Of a stretch of DNA of 13,740 bases, positions 1 to 5,577 are shown in pieces. The position numbers were made by a program, and so were the translations under genes. The notes beneath the pieces were generated by a model. The model saw nothing but the letters and a program-made list of their open reading frames with translations. It ran no database searches and was not told the origin of the DNA. The stretch lies in the NCBI GenBank assembly GCA_036559965.1, contig DATBSD010000030.1, positions 1 through 13,740 on the forward strand, given 5' to 3'. The first letter of the stretch is position 1. Each line of letters opens with the position of its first letter. Source of the DNA: CSP1-4 sp036559965. GTDB lineage: Bacteria; Chloroflexota; Limnocylindria; Limnocylindrales; CSP1-4.

Positions 1-2
1 GA

Positions 3-89
3 CCGCCGCGCACGAAGCTCGGGGCCGAGGTCGAGCGCCTGGCGGGCATCCTCGATCGCCCGCTCCGGGTGACCATCGAGGTGGTCTAG
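3..89 (+). CDS. 3' end of an unidentified gene
   Basis: An open frame enters from the window edge and ends at TAG (87-89), giving 28 residues that finish GILDRPLRVTIEVV. The charged-then-hydrophobic pattern (KLGAEVERLAGIL) looks like a real C-terminal helix followed by a strand. It vaguely resembles the end of winged-helix AlkZ-like proteins, but that is only an impression. The other two plus-strand frames are either stopped or of poor composition. The next gene starts 57 nt downstream with its own promoter, so the two need not be co-transcribed. No function can be assigned from this fragment. Confidence 0.5.
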   Translation, partial: PPRTKLGAEVERLAGILDRPLRVTIEVV

Positions 90-128
90 CCCGATCGCCC
101 GGGATCGCCCATCGGCGGACGCTCGAAC

Positions 129-146
129 GCGTGGCACAATCGCGTC
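129..146 (+). promoter_or_regulatory. extended -10 promoter for a leaderless mRNA
   Basis: The sequence TGGCACAAT (132-140) is an extended -10 element with the hexamer CACAAT at 135-140. Exactly 6 nt separate it from the ATG at 147, so transcription would start at or next to the start codon. There is no Shine-Dalgarno sequence. No convincing -35 box lies 17-18 nt upstream. Several other genes in this window have the same hexamer-to-start spacing. Confidence 0.5.
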
Positions 147-2156
147 ATGAGCGACTCCGTCGCCGCGATCGACGTGCGACCGGCAGATCCGCTGGCGGTG
201 GCCAGGGACGCGTTCGAACGACATGCCTGGACCGAGGCCTTCGACGCCTACGGCGAGGCCGACGCAGCCGGCCAGCTCGCGGCCACCGACCTCGAGGCAT
301 TCGCCGTGGCGGCGTTCTTCATGGCCCGCGCCGACACGGGCGTCGAGCTCAAGGAACGCGCCTTCAAGGCCTGGACCGCGGCCGGCGACCAGGCTCGGGC
401 CGCGGTCATCGCGCTCGACCTGGGCCGCGAGTACGCCTGGACCGGCAAGCACTCCATCGCGGCCGGCTGGCAGCGCCGCGCGGAGCGGATGCTCGCCGAC
501 GTGCCCGAGGGCTACGCCCACGGCTGGCTGGCCGTGTCACGGGCCGGCATCGCGATGCAGGCGGGCGACATCGCCGGCGCGCTGGAGCAGGCCGAGACGG
601 CGGTGCGCATCGGTCAGCAGGCCACCGAGCCCGACCTCGTCGCGACGGCCATGACGTCGCTTGGCCGGCTGACGATGGCGACCGGCGCCACGACGGCCGG
701 CCTGCAGATGATCGAGGATGCCGCGTTCTCGGCGGTCAACGGCGAGCTCTCGCCGGTCATGACCGGCACGACCTACTGCAACATGATCGCGGCCTGCCGC
801 GACGTCACCGAGTACGGCCGGGCGACCGAATGGACCGACCTTGCCGAGCGCTGGTGCGAGCGGTCCTCGGTCAGTGGCTTCCCCGGCGTCTGCCGTGTCC
901 ATCGGGCCGAGATCGTGGCGCTCAAGGGCGACTGGCCGCGTGCCGAGAAGGAGCTCGAGCAGGCGACGACCGAGCTGGCCGCGTACAACGCGGTGCCGCC
1001 CATGGCCGATGGCCACTACGCGATCGGCGAGGTCCGCCTGCACATGGGCGACCTCGATGGCGCCGAGGCAGCGCTGCGCTTGGCCCACACGCTGGGGCGC
1101 AGCCCGGAGCCGGCCCTCTCGCTCATCCGCCTCGCTCGCGGTCAGCGCCGCGAGGCGGCGGCGGCCATCGGCGCGGCCGTGGCCGCGACCTGGGACCGCA
1201 CCTCGCTCTCGCGTCTGCTGGCGGCACAGGTCGAGATCGCCCTCGCCAACGGCTCGATCGACACGGCTCGGACCGCCGTCGAGTCGCTCGCCGGTCTGGC
1301 CGGCGACGCGCCCTCGCCGGCGCGCAAGGCCGGCCTTGCCGTCGCGCGCGGCCGCGTGCTGCTGGCGGAGGGCGACGGCCCGGCCGCGCGGCGCGAGCTC
1401 GATGCCGGCATCACCTGGTGGCGCGAGGTGGGCGCCCCGTATGAGGTCGCCCGGGCGCGGCTGGTCGTCGCCGACGCCCTCACGGCGCAGGGCGACGACG
1501 CCGGCGCCGATCTTGAGCGGCAGGCGGCACAGGCGGAGTTCGAGCGCCTCGGGGCACGGCTCGACCTGGATACGACCGCGCGCGCGATCGCCGCCGCCGA
1601 CGCCCGGCGGGCAGCGCCGCAGCAGGCGCGCATGACCTTCATGTTCACCGACATCGTGGGCTCGACGCAGCTCGCCTCGGCACTCGGCGACGCGACCTGG
1701 TCCGACCTTCTGCGCTGGCACGACGACGCGCTCCGGGCACGCTTCAGCCGGCACGGCGGGACGGTGGTCAACACGACCGGCGATGGCTTCTTCGTGGCCT
1801 TCCGGTCGGCTGCTCCTGCGGTCGCCTGTGCCATCGACATCCAGCAGGCGCTGGCCGAGCGACGCCGGGCGAGCGGTTCGCCGCTCTCCGTGCGCATCGG
1901 CCTCCACGATGCCGTGGCCACGCGACAGGGCGACGACTACAGCGGCGTCGGCGTGCACGTCGCCGCGCGCGTGGCGGCACTTGGCGAGGGTGGCGAGATC
2001 GTGGCGACCGAGGCGACGCTGGTCGAGGCCGGTGCCGAGACCACCGGTCCATCGCGCACGGTCACCGTCAAGGGGGTAGAGCAGCCGCTCGTCGTCGCCT
2101 CGGTCAGCTGGGCTGACGGGCGACCGGCGGGCGATCACCAGCACTCCGCAGCCTGA
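147..2156 (+). CDS. TPR-repeat protein with C-terminal class III adenylate/guanylate cyclase domain
   Basis: This 669-aa protein has two parts. Residues about 15-490 are a run of alternating amphipathic helices (for example AGDIAGALEQAETAVRIG and GDLDGAEAALRLAHTLG) typical of TPR-like solenoids. Residues 496 to about 655 form a class III cyclase domain opening MTFMFTDIVGS. The two metal-binding aspartates are D502 (FTDIVGS) and D546 (TGDGF), and the transition-state arginine is probably R608 (VHVAARV). Two positions differ from the textbook pattern: N542 where adenylate cyclases usually have the purine-specifying Lys, and H604 where the transition-state Asn normally sits. No membrane segment is visible, so the protein is probably cytosolic, making cAMP or cGMP in response to something sensed by the TPR part. 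The first ATG at 147 is supported by the leaderless promoter. The next gene follows after 10 nt. Confidence 0.9.
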   Translation: MSDSVAAIDVRPADPLAVARDAFERHAWTEAFDAYGEADAAGQLAATDLEAFAVAAFFMARADTGVELKERAFKAWTAAGDQARAAVIALDLGREYAWTGKHSIAAGWQRRAERMLADVPEGYAHGWLAVSRAGIAMQAGDIAGALEQAETAVRIGQQATEPDLVATAMTSLGRLTMATGATTAGLQMIEDAAFSAVNGELSPVMTGTTYCNMIAACRDVTEYGRATEWTDLAERWCERSSVSGFPGVCRVHRAEIVALKGDWPRAEKELEQATTELAAYNAVPPMADGHYAIGEVRLHMGDLDGAEAALRLAHTLGRSPEPALSLIRLARGQRREAAAAIGAAVAATWDRTSLSRLLAAQVEIALANGSIDTARTAVESLAGLAGDAPSPARKAGLAVARGRVLLAEGDGPAARRELDAGITWWREVGAPYEVARARLVVADALTAQGDDAGADLERQAAQAEFERLGARLDLDTTARAIAAADARRAAPQQARMTFMFTDIVGSTQLASALGDATWSDLLRWHDDALRARFSRHGGTVVNTTGDGFFVAFRSAAPAVACAIDIQQALAERRRASGSPLSVRIGLHDAVATRQGDDYSGVGVHVAARVAALGEGGEIVATEATLVEAGAETTGPSRTVTVKGVEQPLVVASVSWADGRPAGDHQHSAA

Positions 2157-2166
2157 GCCGACCGCG

Positions 2167-2844
2167 GTGGGCGCCGTCATCCCCATCTACCTCGAGACAG
2201 GCAGCGCGCGCGTCTTTGCCGGCGCGCTCGATTGGCCGGGCTGGTGTCGCTCAGGTCGCACGGACACGGCGGCCATCGACACGCTGCTCGGCTACCGCGA
2301 GCGGTACGCGGCGGCCATCGGTGGGCGCGGCGGTGCGCTGACGGGCGACGGGTCGTACGGCGTCGAGGTCGTCGAGCGACTGACCGGCGGAGCGGGCACC
2401 GACTTCGGAGCGCCGGGCGAGATCCCCGAGGCCGACGCATCAGCCATCGATGCCGCCGAGCGCACCCGGCTCCTGGCCATCCTGCAAGGCTGCTGGCGGA
2501 CATTCGACGCGCACGTCGAGGCCGCCCGGGGCGTCGACCTGCGTCTCGGCCCGCGCGGCGGCGGCCGCGACCTGGACAAGATCCGTGGCCACGTCCTGGA
2601 GGCGGAGCAGGCCTACCTGGCCAAACTCGGTTCGCGACCGCCCAAGGGCGACGGCGGAGCGGCCCATCTGGCCAAGCACCGCAAGGCCGTCCGCGCGGCA
2701 TTCACGGCGCGAGCCGGCGACCGACCGCCACCCGAGCCGAACCTCGTGCGTGTGCTCTGGTCACCGCGCTACTTCGCCCGGCGGGCGGCCTGGCACGTGC
2801 TCGACCATGCCTGGGAGATCGAGGACCGCGTGACACCCGAGTGA
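2167..2844 (+). CDS. conserved hypothetical protein with DinB-like C-terminal half
   Basis: A 225-aa soluble protein starting at GTG 2167, 10 nt after the cyclase stop, so probably co-transcribed with it. The N-terminal 50 residues (IPIYLETGSARVFAGALDWP, then GWCRSGRTD) read as a small strand-rich fold reminiscent of HicB-like domains. The remainder is helical, with H142 in KIRGHVLEAE and the pair H210-x3-H214 in AWHVLDHAWEIEDR. A histidine in one helix plus a later H-x3-H is how DinB/YfiT four-helix proteins bind metal, often as thiol-dependent transferases. That assignment is inference from pattern alone. The C-terminal motif is well formed and the protein is probably intact. No Shine-Dalgarno sequence of note precedes the GTG. 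What substrate it might act on cannot be said. Confidence 0.75.
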   Translation: MGAVIPIYLETGSARVFAGALDWPGWCRSGRTDTAAIDTLLGYRERYAAAIGGRGGALTGDGSYGVEVVERLTGGAGTDFGAPGEIPEADASAIDAAERTRLLAILQGCWRTFDAHVEAARGVDLRLGPRGGGRDLDKIRGHVLEAEQAYLAKLGSRPPKGDGGAAHLAKHRKAVRAAFTARAGDRPPPEPNLVRVLWSPRYFARRAAWHVLDHAWEIEDRVTPE

Positions 2845-2861
2845 CGCGGCCGTCAGCCGAT

Positions 2862-2913
2862 GGGCGGACCTGTCGGCGCTACCCGACGGGCGGACCCGTC
2901 GGTGCTACCCGAC
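2862..2913. repeat. tandem 26-bp direct repeat (two units)
   Basis: Two adjacent 26-bp units, 2862-2887 and 2888-2913, are identical except at two positions (T/C at unit position 10 and C/T at unit position 16). A further GGGC at 2914-2917 starts what would be a third unit. The array lies between two convergent genes, and its second unit contains the stop codon (2905-2907) of the ArsR-SRPBCC gene. Confidence 0.85.
2883..2902. terminator. bidirectional hairpin between convergent genes
   Basis: A perfect 8-bp stem (CCGACGGG at 2883-2890, CCCGTCGG at 2895-2902) closes a 4-nt CGGA loop. It lies 38 nt after the stop of the DinB-like gene and just past the stop of the convergent ArsR-SRPBCC gene. 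It has no T-tract, so if it terminates transcription it is a GC-hairpin type. It is formed across the junction of the two tandem repeat units. Confidence 0.5.
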
Positions 2914-3675
2914 GGGCAGCGCCTGGCCGGTCTCGAGCAGGGTCTTGAGACCCGAGACGATGAAGACGATGCCGCCGCTGAACTCGCGCTCGATGGCCGA
3001 CCCTGCGGCATAGCCCTCGGTCGTGACCGTCAGCCGGCAGGCCGTCCCCATGGGCTCGATGTCCCAGGTCATCGTGACCGGCGGTTCGGCCGCGATGGCA
3101 TCGTCCCAGCGGGCATGGAACGTCATCTGCAGCCGGCGCGGCGGGTCGACCGCCACGACCGACCCGTCGGCGGCGACCGAGCCGTCCTCGTAGAGGTAGG
3201 CGAGGGGAGCGCCGGGCGTCCAATCCGAGCGGACACGCGTCCGGTAGTAGTAGCGGACGGTCTGGTCGCCGTCGGTGATGGCCTGCCAGAGGGCCTCCGG
3301 CGTGGTCTGGATGACGATGGCGTAGACGTGCTTGGGCGCGGTCATCGGGACCTCCTCCAGGTGGCGCTTGAGGGCGGCCATCGTGCCCACGGTCCGGTCG
3401 GCGTAGCGGCTGATCCAGCGGTCGTGGATGAGCCGGATAGGGACCGGATTCAGGTAGTGGTGCTTCTCGCGGCCGACGCGCTGCGTGACCACGAGACCGG
3501 CCGCCTCCAGGACCCGGAGGTGGCGCATGACGCCGAAGCGGCTGAGGTGCGGGAGTCGGGCCTCGAGCCGGATGAGCGTCTGCCCGTCGTCCTCGGCGAG
3601 GCTGTCGAGCAGGACGCGGCGCTGCGGCTCGGCGAGGGCCTTGAAGACCGGCGCCAGATCCGTGTCGCTGTCCAC
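2905..3675 (-). CDS. ArsR-family regulator fused to an SRPBCC (AHSA1-like) domain
   Basis: A 256-aa two-domain protein. Residues about 5-90 are an ArsR winged helix: the recognition helix lies in LSRFGVMRHLRVLEAAGLVV (44-63) and the wing in RVGREKHHYLNP. Residues 111-256 form an SRPBCC/AHSA1 fold (TTPEALWQAITDG, RVRSDWTPGAPL, FSGGIVFIVSGLKTLLETG). In most genomes this FGVM-type ArsR and the AHSA1-like protein are separate neighbouring genes. The fused frame keeps an ATG at 3345 with a strong GGAGGAGG sequence 5 nt upstream, so a free 146-aa SRPBCC protein may also be made. An upstream GTG (3720) in the same frame is rejected because the promoter lies between it and GTG 3675. The SRPBCC part may bind a hydrophobic ligand. 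The ArsR part probably represses its own promoter. No Cys metal site is seen in the HTH part. Confidence 0.9.
   Translation of the reverse strand: MDSDTDLAPVFKALAEPQRRVLLDSLAEDDGQTLIRLEARLPHLSRFGVMRHLRVLEAAGLVVTQRVGREKHHYLNPVPIRLIHDRWISRYADRTVGTMAALKRHLEEVPMTAPKHVYAIVIQTTPEALWQAITDGDQTVRYYYRTRVRSDWTPGAPLAYLYEDGSVAADGSVVAVDPPRRLQMTFHARWDDAIAAEPPVTMTWDIEPMGTACRLTVTTEGYAAGSAIEREFSGGIVFIVSGLKTLLETGQALPVG
3346..3358 (-). promoter_or_regulatory. internal ribosome binding site within the ArsR-SRPBCC frame
   Basis: On the minus strand GGAGGAGG (3358-3351) is followed after 5 nt (TCCCG) by ATG at 3345-3343, the Met of MTAPKHVYAI at the start of the SRPBCC domain. This is stronger than the ribosome binding site of most genes in the window. 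It fits either a second, shorter product or a remnant of two formerly separate genes. Confidence 0.65.
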
Positions 3676-3711
3676 GCAGCGATGATAGGTGCTGATATCA
3701 TCACGTGTCAA
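3676..3711 (-). promoter_or_regulatory. promoter of ArsR-SRPBCC gene, leaderless
   Basis: On the minus strand a perfect -35 TTGACA (3711-3706), an 18-nt spacer and a -10 TATCAT (3687-3682) are followed by 6 nt and then GTG at 3675. The predicted transcription start coincides with the start codon, so the mRNA would have no leader. Confidence 0.7.
3681..3702. promoter_or_regulatory. probable ArsR operator (inverted repeat over the promoter)
   Basis: A perfect 7-bp inverted repeat, GATGATA (3681-3687) and TATCATC (3696-3702), has an 8-nt spacer. It covers the -10 box and most of the -35/-10 spacer of the ArsR-SRPBCC promoter. ArsR proteins typically bind such repeats and repress by blocking polymerase, so autorepression is the natural inference. 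The inner TGATATCA (3693-3700) is itself palindromic. Confidence 0.55.
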
Positions 3712-3737
3712 TAGCCGCACGTATCTTGGGGTGACGA

Positions 3738-4358
3738 TCAGCGGGCGGCGAAGCCCCGCAGGTAGGCGTCGACGATGCCGCGCGCGAAGGCCGCATCGAG
3801 CTGACCGCCGAAGACGAGGCGGAAGTAGACCGGCCCCACGAGCAGCTCGGTCGCCAGATCGGCGGCAGCGTCGGGCCGCAGATCACCGCGGGCGACACCG
3901 CGAGCGACGATGCGCCCGACCTCGTCTCGTCGTGCCTGGACGATGGCGGCCCGGAACGGGTCGCCGATCGACGCGTTGACCGCGATCTGGGAGAGGAGGG
4001 TCCGGATGACCGGGCCGAAGGGCGTCTCGGTCAAGGCCTGGCGTGCGTTCTCGACCGTCTGGAGGAGCTCGGTCCGTGTGTCGCCGACGTCGAAGACGTG
4101 GATGTGCGGCGACGCGAGCTCCATCAGCAGGTCGAGGGCCAGGGCGTCCTTCGAGCGCCAGCGCCGGTAGATGGTCGCCTTGCCGACGCCCGCGCGGGCC
4201 GCCACGTGCTCGAGCCGCAGCCGCGTGAAGCCCTCCTCGATGAGCAGTTCGCGGGCGGCCTCGCGGATGGCCAGATCGAGCTTCTGGTTGCGCGGCCGGC
4301 CGCGACGACGCGCCGGTGCGGTGGCGGGATCGAGCAGTCGCGGCGCCGCTTCGCTCAT
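3738..4358 (-). CDS. TetR/AcrR-family transcriptional regulator
   Basis: A 206-aa repressor-type protein. Residues 17-23 (RRRGRPR) form a basic arm. Residues about 27-72 are the TetR helix-turn-helix, with the recognition segment VAARAGVGKATIYRRWRSK (52-70). The rest is an all-helical ligand/dimerisation domain ending AFARGIVDAYLRGFAAR, of the type common in AcrR-like proteins. The ATG at 4358 is supported by a leaderless promoter 6 nt upstream. It is divergent from the 75-aa CxxC protein gene, with 52 bp between the starts, so that gene is the first candidate target along with itself. The ArsR-SRPBCC gene lies downstream on the same strand but has its own promoter. The effector cannot be predicted from the sequence. 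Confidence 0.93.
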   Translation of the reverse strand: MSEAAPRLLDPATAPARRRGRPRNQKLDLAIREAARELLIEEGFTRLRLEHVAARAGVGKATIYRRWRSKDALALDLLMELASPHIHVFDVGDTRTELLQTVENARQALTETPFGPVIRTLLSQIAVNASIGDPFRAAIVQARRDEVGRIVARGVARGDLRPDAAADLATELLVGPVYFRLVFGGQLDAAFARGIVDAYLRGFAAR

Positions 4359-4393
4359 TCTGATACGATACGCCTCGGACCGTAATCAATCAA
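4359..4393 (-). promoter_or_regulatory. leaderless promoter of tetR gene with GATAC direct repeat
   Basis: On the minus strand -35 TTGATT (4393-4388), a 17-nt spacer and -10 TATCGT (4370-4365) are followed by 6 nt and the ATG at 4358. The -10 overlaps a tandem GATACGATAC (4362-4371), a plausible binding site for the TetR protein. The Shine-Dalgarno sequence of the divergent gene overlaps the -35 box. Confidence 0.55.
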
Positions 4394-4410
4394 GGGAGAA
4401 CCGATCTACA

Positions 4411-4638
4411 GTGTCGGACCGAGACAAGATCATCGAAACCATCGAGCGCGCGCAGCGCGAAACGCCCGTTTGCATCCAGTGCCACGAATCGACCGCCGTC
4501 GAGGCGCGTGAGGACGGGATGTGGCTGGTCTGCAGCAGCCTGACCGAGCCCAAGTCCGTCATCCGCCAGCTGCTGACCGTCGACCCGCAGGCCTGGCACA
4601 CGAATCAGCCCATCGCCGGTCTCGAGCAAGCGGCCTGA
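4411..4638 (+). CDS. 75-aa conserved-looking small protein with CxxC motif
   Basis: The frame starts at GTG 4411, preceded by AAGGGAG (4392-4398), and ends at TGA 4638. The product begins SDRDKIIETIERAQRETPVC. It contains CIQCHE (C20, C23, H24) and a third cysteine in MWLVCSSL (C40), followed by a helix (EPKSVIRQLL) and an acidic tail. C20/C23 with H24 and C40 could bind zinc in a small ribbon, but this is inference and no family is recognised. The frame stays open far upstream inside the antisense of tetR, where composition is poor. The GTG is preferred because the good ribosome binding site and the intergenic space lie just before it. It is divergent from the TetR regulator and may be its target. 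The GNAT gene begins 45 nt downstream. Confidence 0.75.
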   Translation: MSDRDKIIETIERAQRETPVCIQCHESTAVEAREDGMWLVCSSLTEPKSVIRQLLTVDPQAWHTNQPIAGLEQAA

Positions 4639-4668
4639 TAGCGCCCCGCCCATGAACCCTTCGACCGA

Positions 4669-4683
4669 TGGCATCATCGGCGG
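4669..4683 (+). promoter_or_regulatory. extended -10 element for leaderless GNAT mRNA
   Basis: TGGCATCAT (4669-4677) is an extended -10 with the hexamer CATCAT (4672-4677) exactly 6 nt before the ATG at 4684. This closely copies the TGGCACAAT arrangement before the cyclase gene at 147. There is no Shine-Dalgarno sequence and no clear -35 box. Confidence 0.4.
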
Positions 4684-5571
4684 ATGGCGACGACACTGAC
4701 GCTGGAACGATTCGCCGACGTCGAGCCCTTCATGGCGCTGGCGGGCGGCTTCCTCGAGGCGCGTGAGACCGAGCACAACCTGATGCTCGGTATCGTCACC
4801 AACGTCCGCACCCACCCGGAACTGATCGCCGAGCCGCCCTACTTCGCGGCCGTCCTCGATACCGGTCGGGCCCCGGTCGCCGCGGTCGTCTGGACGCCTC
4901 CGTGGCAGGTCGTCATCTCGGAGTGCGACGATCCCAACGCCATCGACCTCGTGCTCGATGACCTGGTCGGTCGGATGCCCCTCGGCGTCCACGCCCCGGT
5001 CGACGTGGCGGCGCGTTTCGCGGCCGGCTGGACCGCGCGCACCGGCCAGCATGCCGAGCGCTCGATGCACGAGTTGAACTACCGGCTCGAAGCCGTCACG
5101 CCCCCGTCAGGTGTCTCCGGCGCGATGCGTCCGGCGACCCTCGGCGATCGCGACCTGATCATCGGCTGGCTCCGAGCCTTCGAGCTCGAGCTCTTCGGCG
5201 TCGCCCAGCCCCGCGATCCCGTGACGTGGGTCGACCTCGCCCTGGCCGGCCGTGGACGCGAGCTGGCCGTCTGGGACGATGACGGTCCGGTCGCCTTCTG
5301 CGGCGCCGGCGGGCGAACGCCGAACGGGATCCGCATCGGGCCCGTGTACACCGTGCCCGAGCACCGGCGACGAGGCTACGCAAGCGGCCTCGTGGCCGCC
5401 GTCTGCCAACGCCACCTCGACGCCGGCCGTCGCTTCGCCTTCCTCATGGCCGACGCCACGAACCCGACCTCGAACCACGTCTACCAGGCCATCGGGTTCG
5501 AGGCCGTGGGCGAGATCGCGGAGTATCGCTTCGGACCGCCAGTCGGGTCGGAGGTCGCTTCTCCGACCTGA
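4684..5571 (+). CDS. GNAT-family N-acetyltransferase
   Basis: A 295-aa protein with a well-preserved C-terminal GNAT domain. The acetyl-CoA pyrophosphate loop is EHRRRGYASGLV (226-237), matching R-x-x-G-x-A. The preceding strand reads IRIGPVYTVP, and the closing motif TNPTSNHVYQAIGFEAVGE is typical of family strand 5/helix 4. The N-terminal 140 residues (ERFADVEPFMALAGGFLEAR, then TEHNLMLGIV) probably form a degenerate second GNAT-like fold or substrate domain, as in two-domain family members. It would transfer an acetyl group from acetyl-CoA to an amine that cannot be identified here. It ends 6 nt before the convergent oxidoreductase stop. The start at 4684 fits the -10 box placed 6 nt upstream. 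Confidence 0.92.
   Translation: MATTLTLERFADVEPFMALAGGFLEARETEHNLMLGIVTNVRTHPELIAEPPYFAAVLDTGRAPVAAVVWTPPWQVVISECDDPNAIDLVLDDLVGRMPLGVHAPVDVAARFAAGWTARTGQHAERSMHELNYRLEAVTPPSGVSGAMRPATLGDRDLIIGWLRAFELELFGVAQPRDPVTWVDLALAGRGRELAVWDDDGPVAFCGAGGRTPNGIRIGPVYTVPEHRRRGYASGLVAAVCQRHLDAGRRFAFLMADATNPTSNHVYQAIGFEAVGEIAEYRFGPPVGSEVASPT
5546..5568. terminator. hairpin at the GNAT/oxidoreductase convergent junction
   Basis: An 8-bp perfect stem (GGTCGGAG at 5546-5553, CTCCGACC at 5561-5568) with a 7-nt loop lies over the last codons of the GNAT gene, just before its stop and about 10 nt beyond the end of the convergent oxidoreductase gene. It has no T-tract. It could serve as a terminator for the minus-strand operon, or be coding coincidence. 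Confidence 0.35.
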
Positions 5572-5577
5572 TCGCCG

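Noticed and set aside
131..1444. A 437-aa plus-strand frame overlapping the start of the cyclase
   Set aside because: It is arginine-rich, low-complexity composition in the +2 frame of a real gene. Its ATG-like start lies on the promoter of the cyclase.
537..2186. A 549-aa open frame on the minus strand opposite the TPR-cyclase
   Set aside because: It is rich in R, G and A with no domain pattern. It is the antisense shadow of a gene with clear cyclase motifs, as expected in very GC-rich DNA.
2860..3714. A 284-aa plus-strand frame opposite the ArsR-SRPBCC gene
   Set aside because: It has no recognisable domain. The minus strand has a perfect promoter and clear HTH and SRPBCC motifs.
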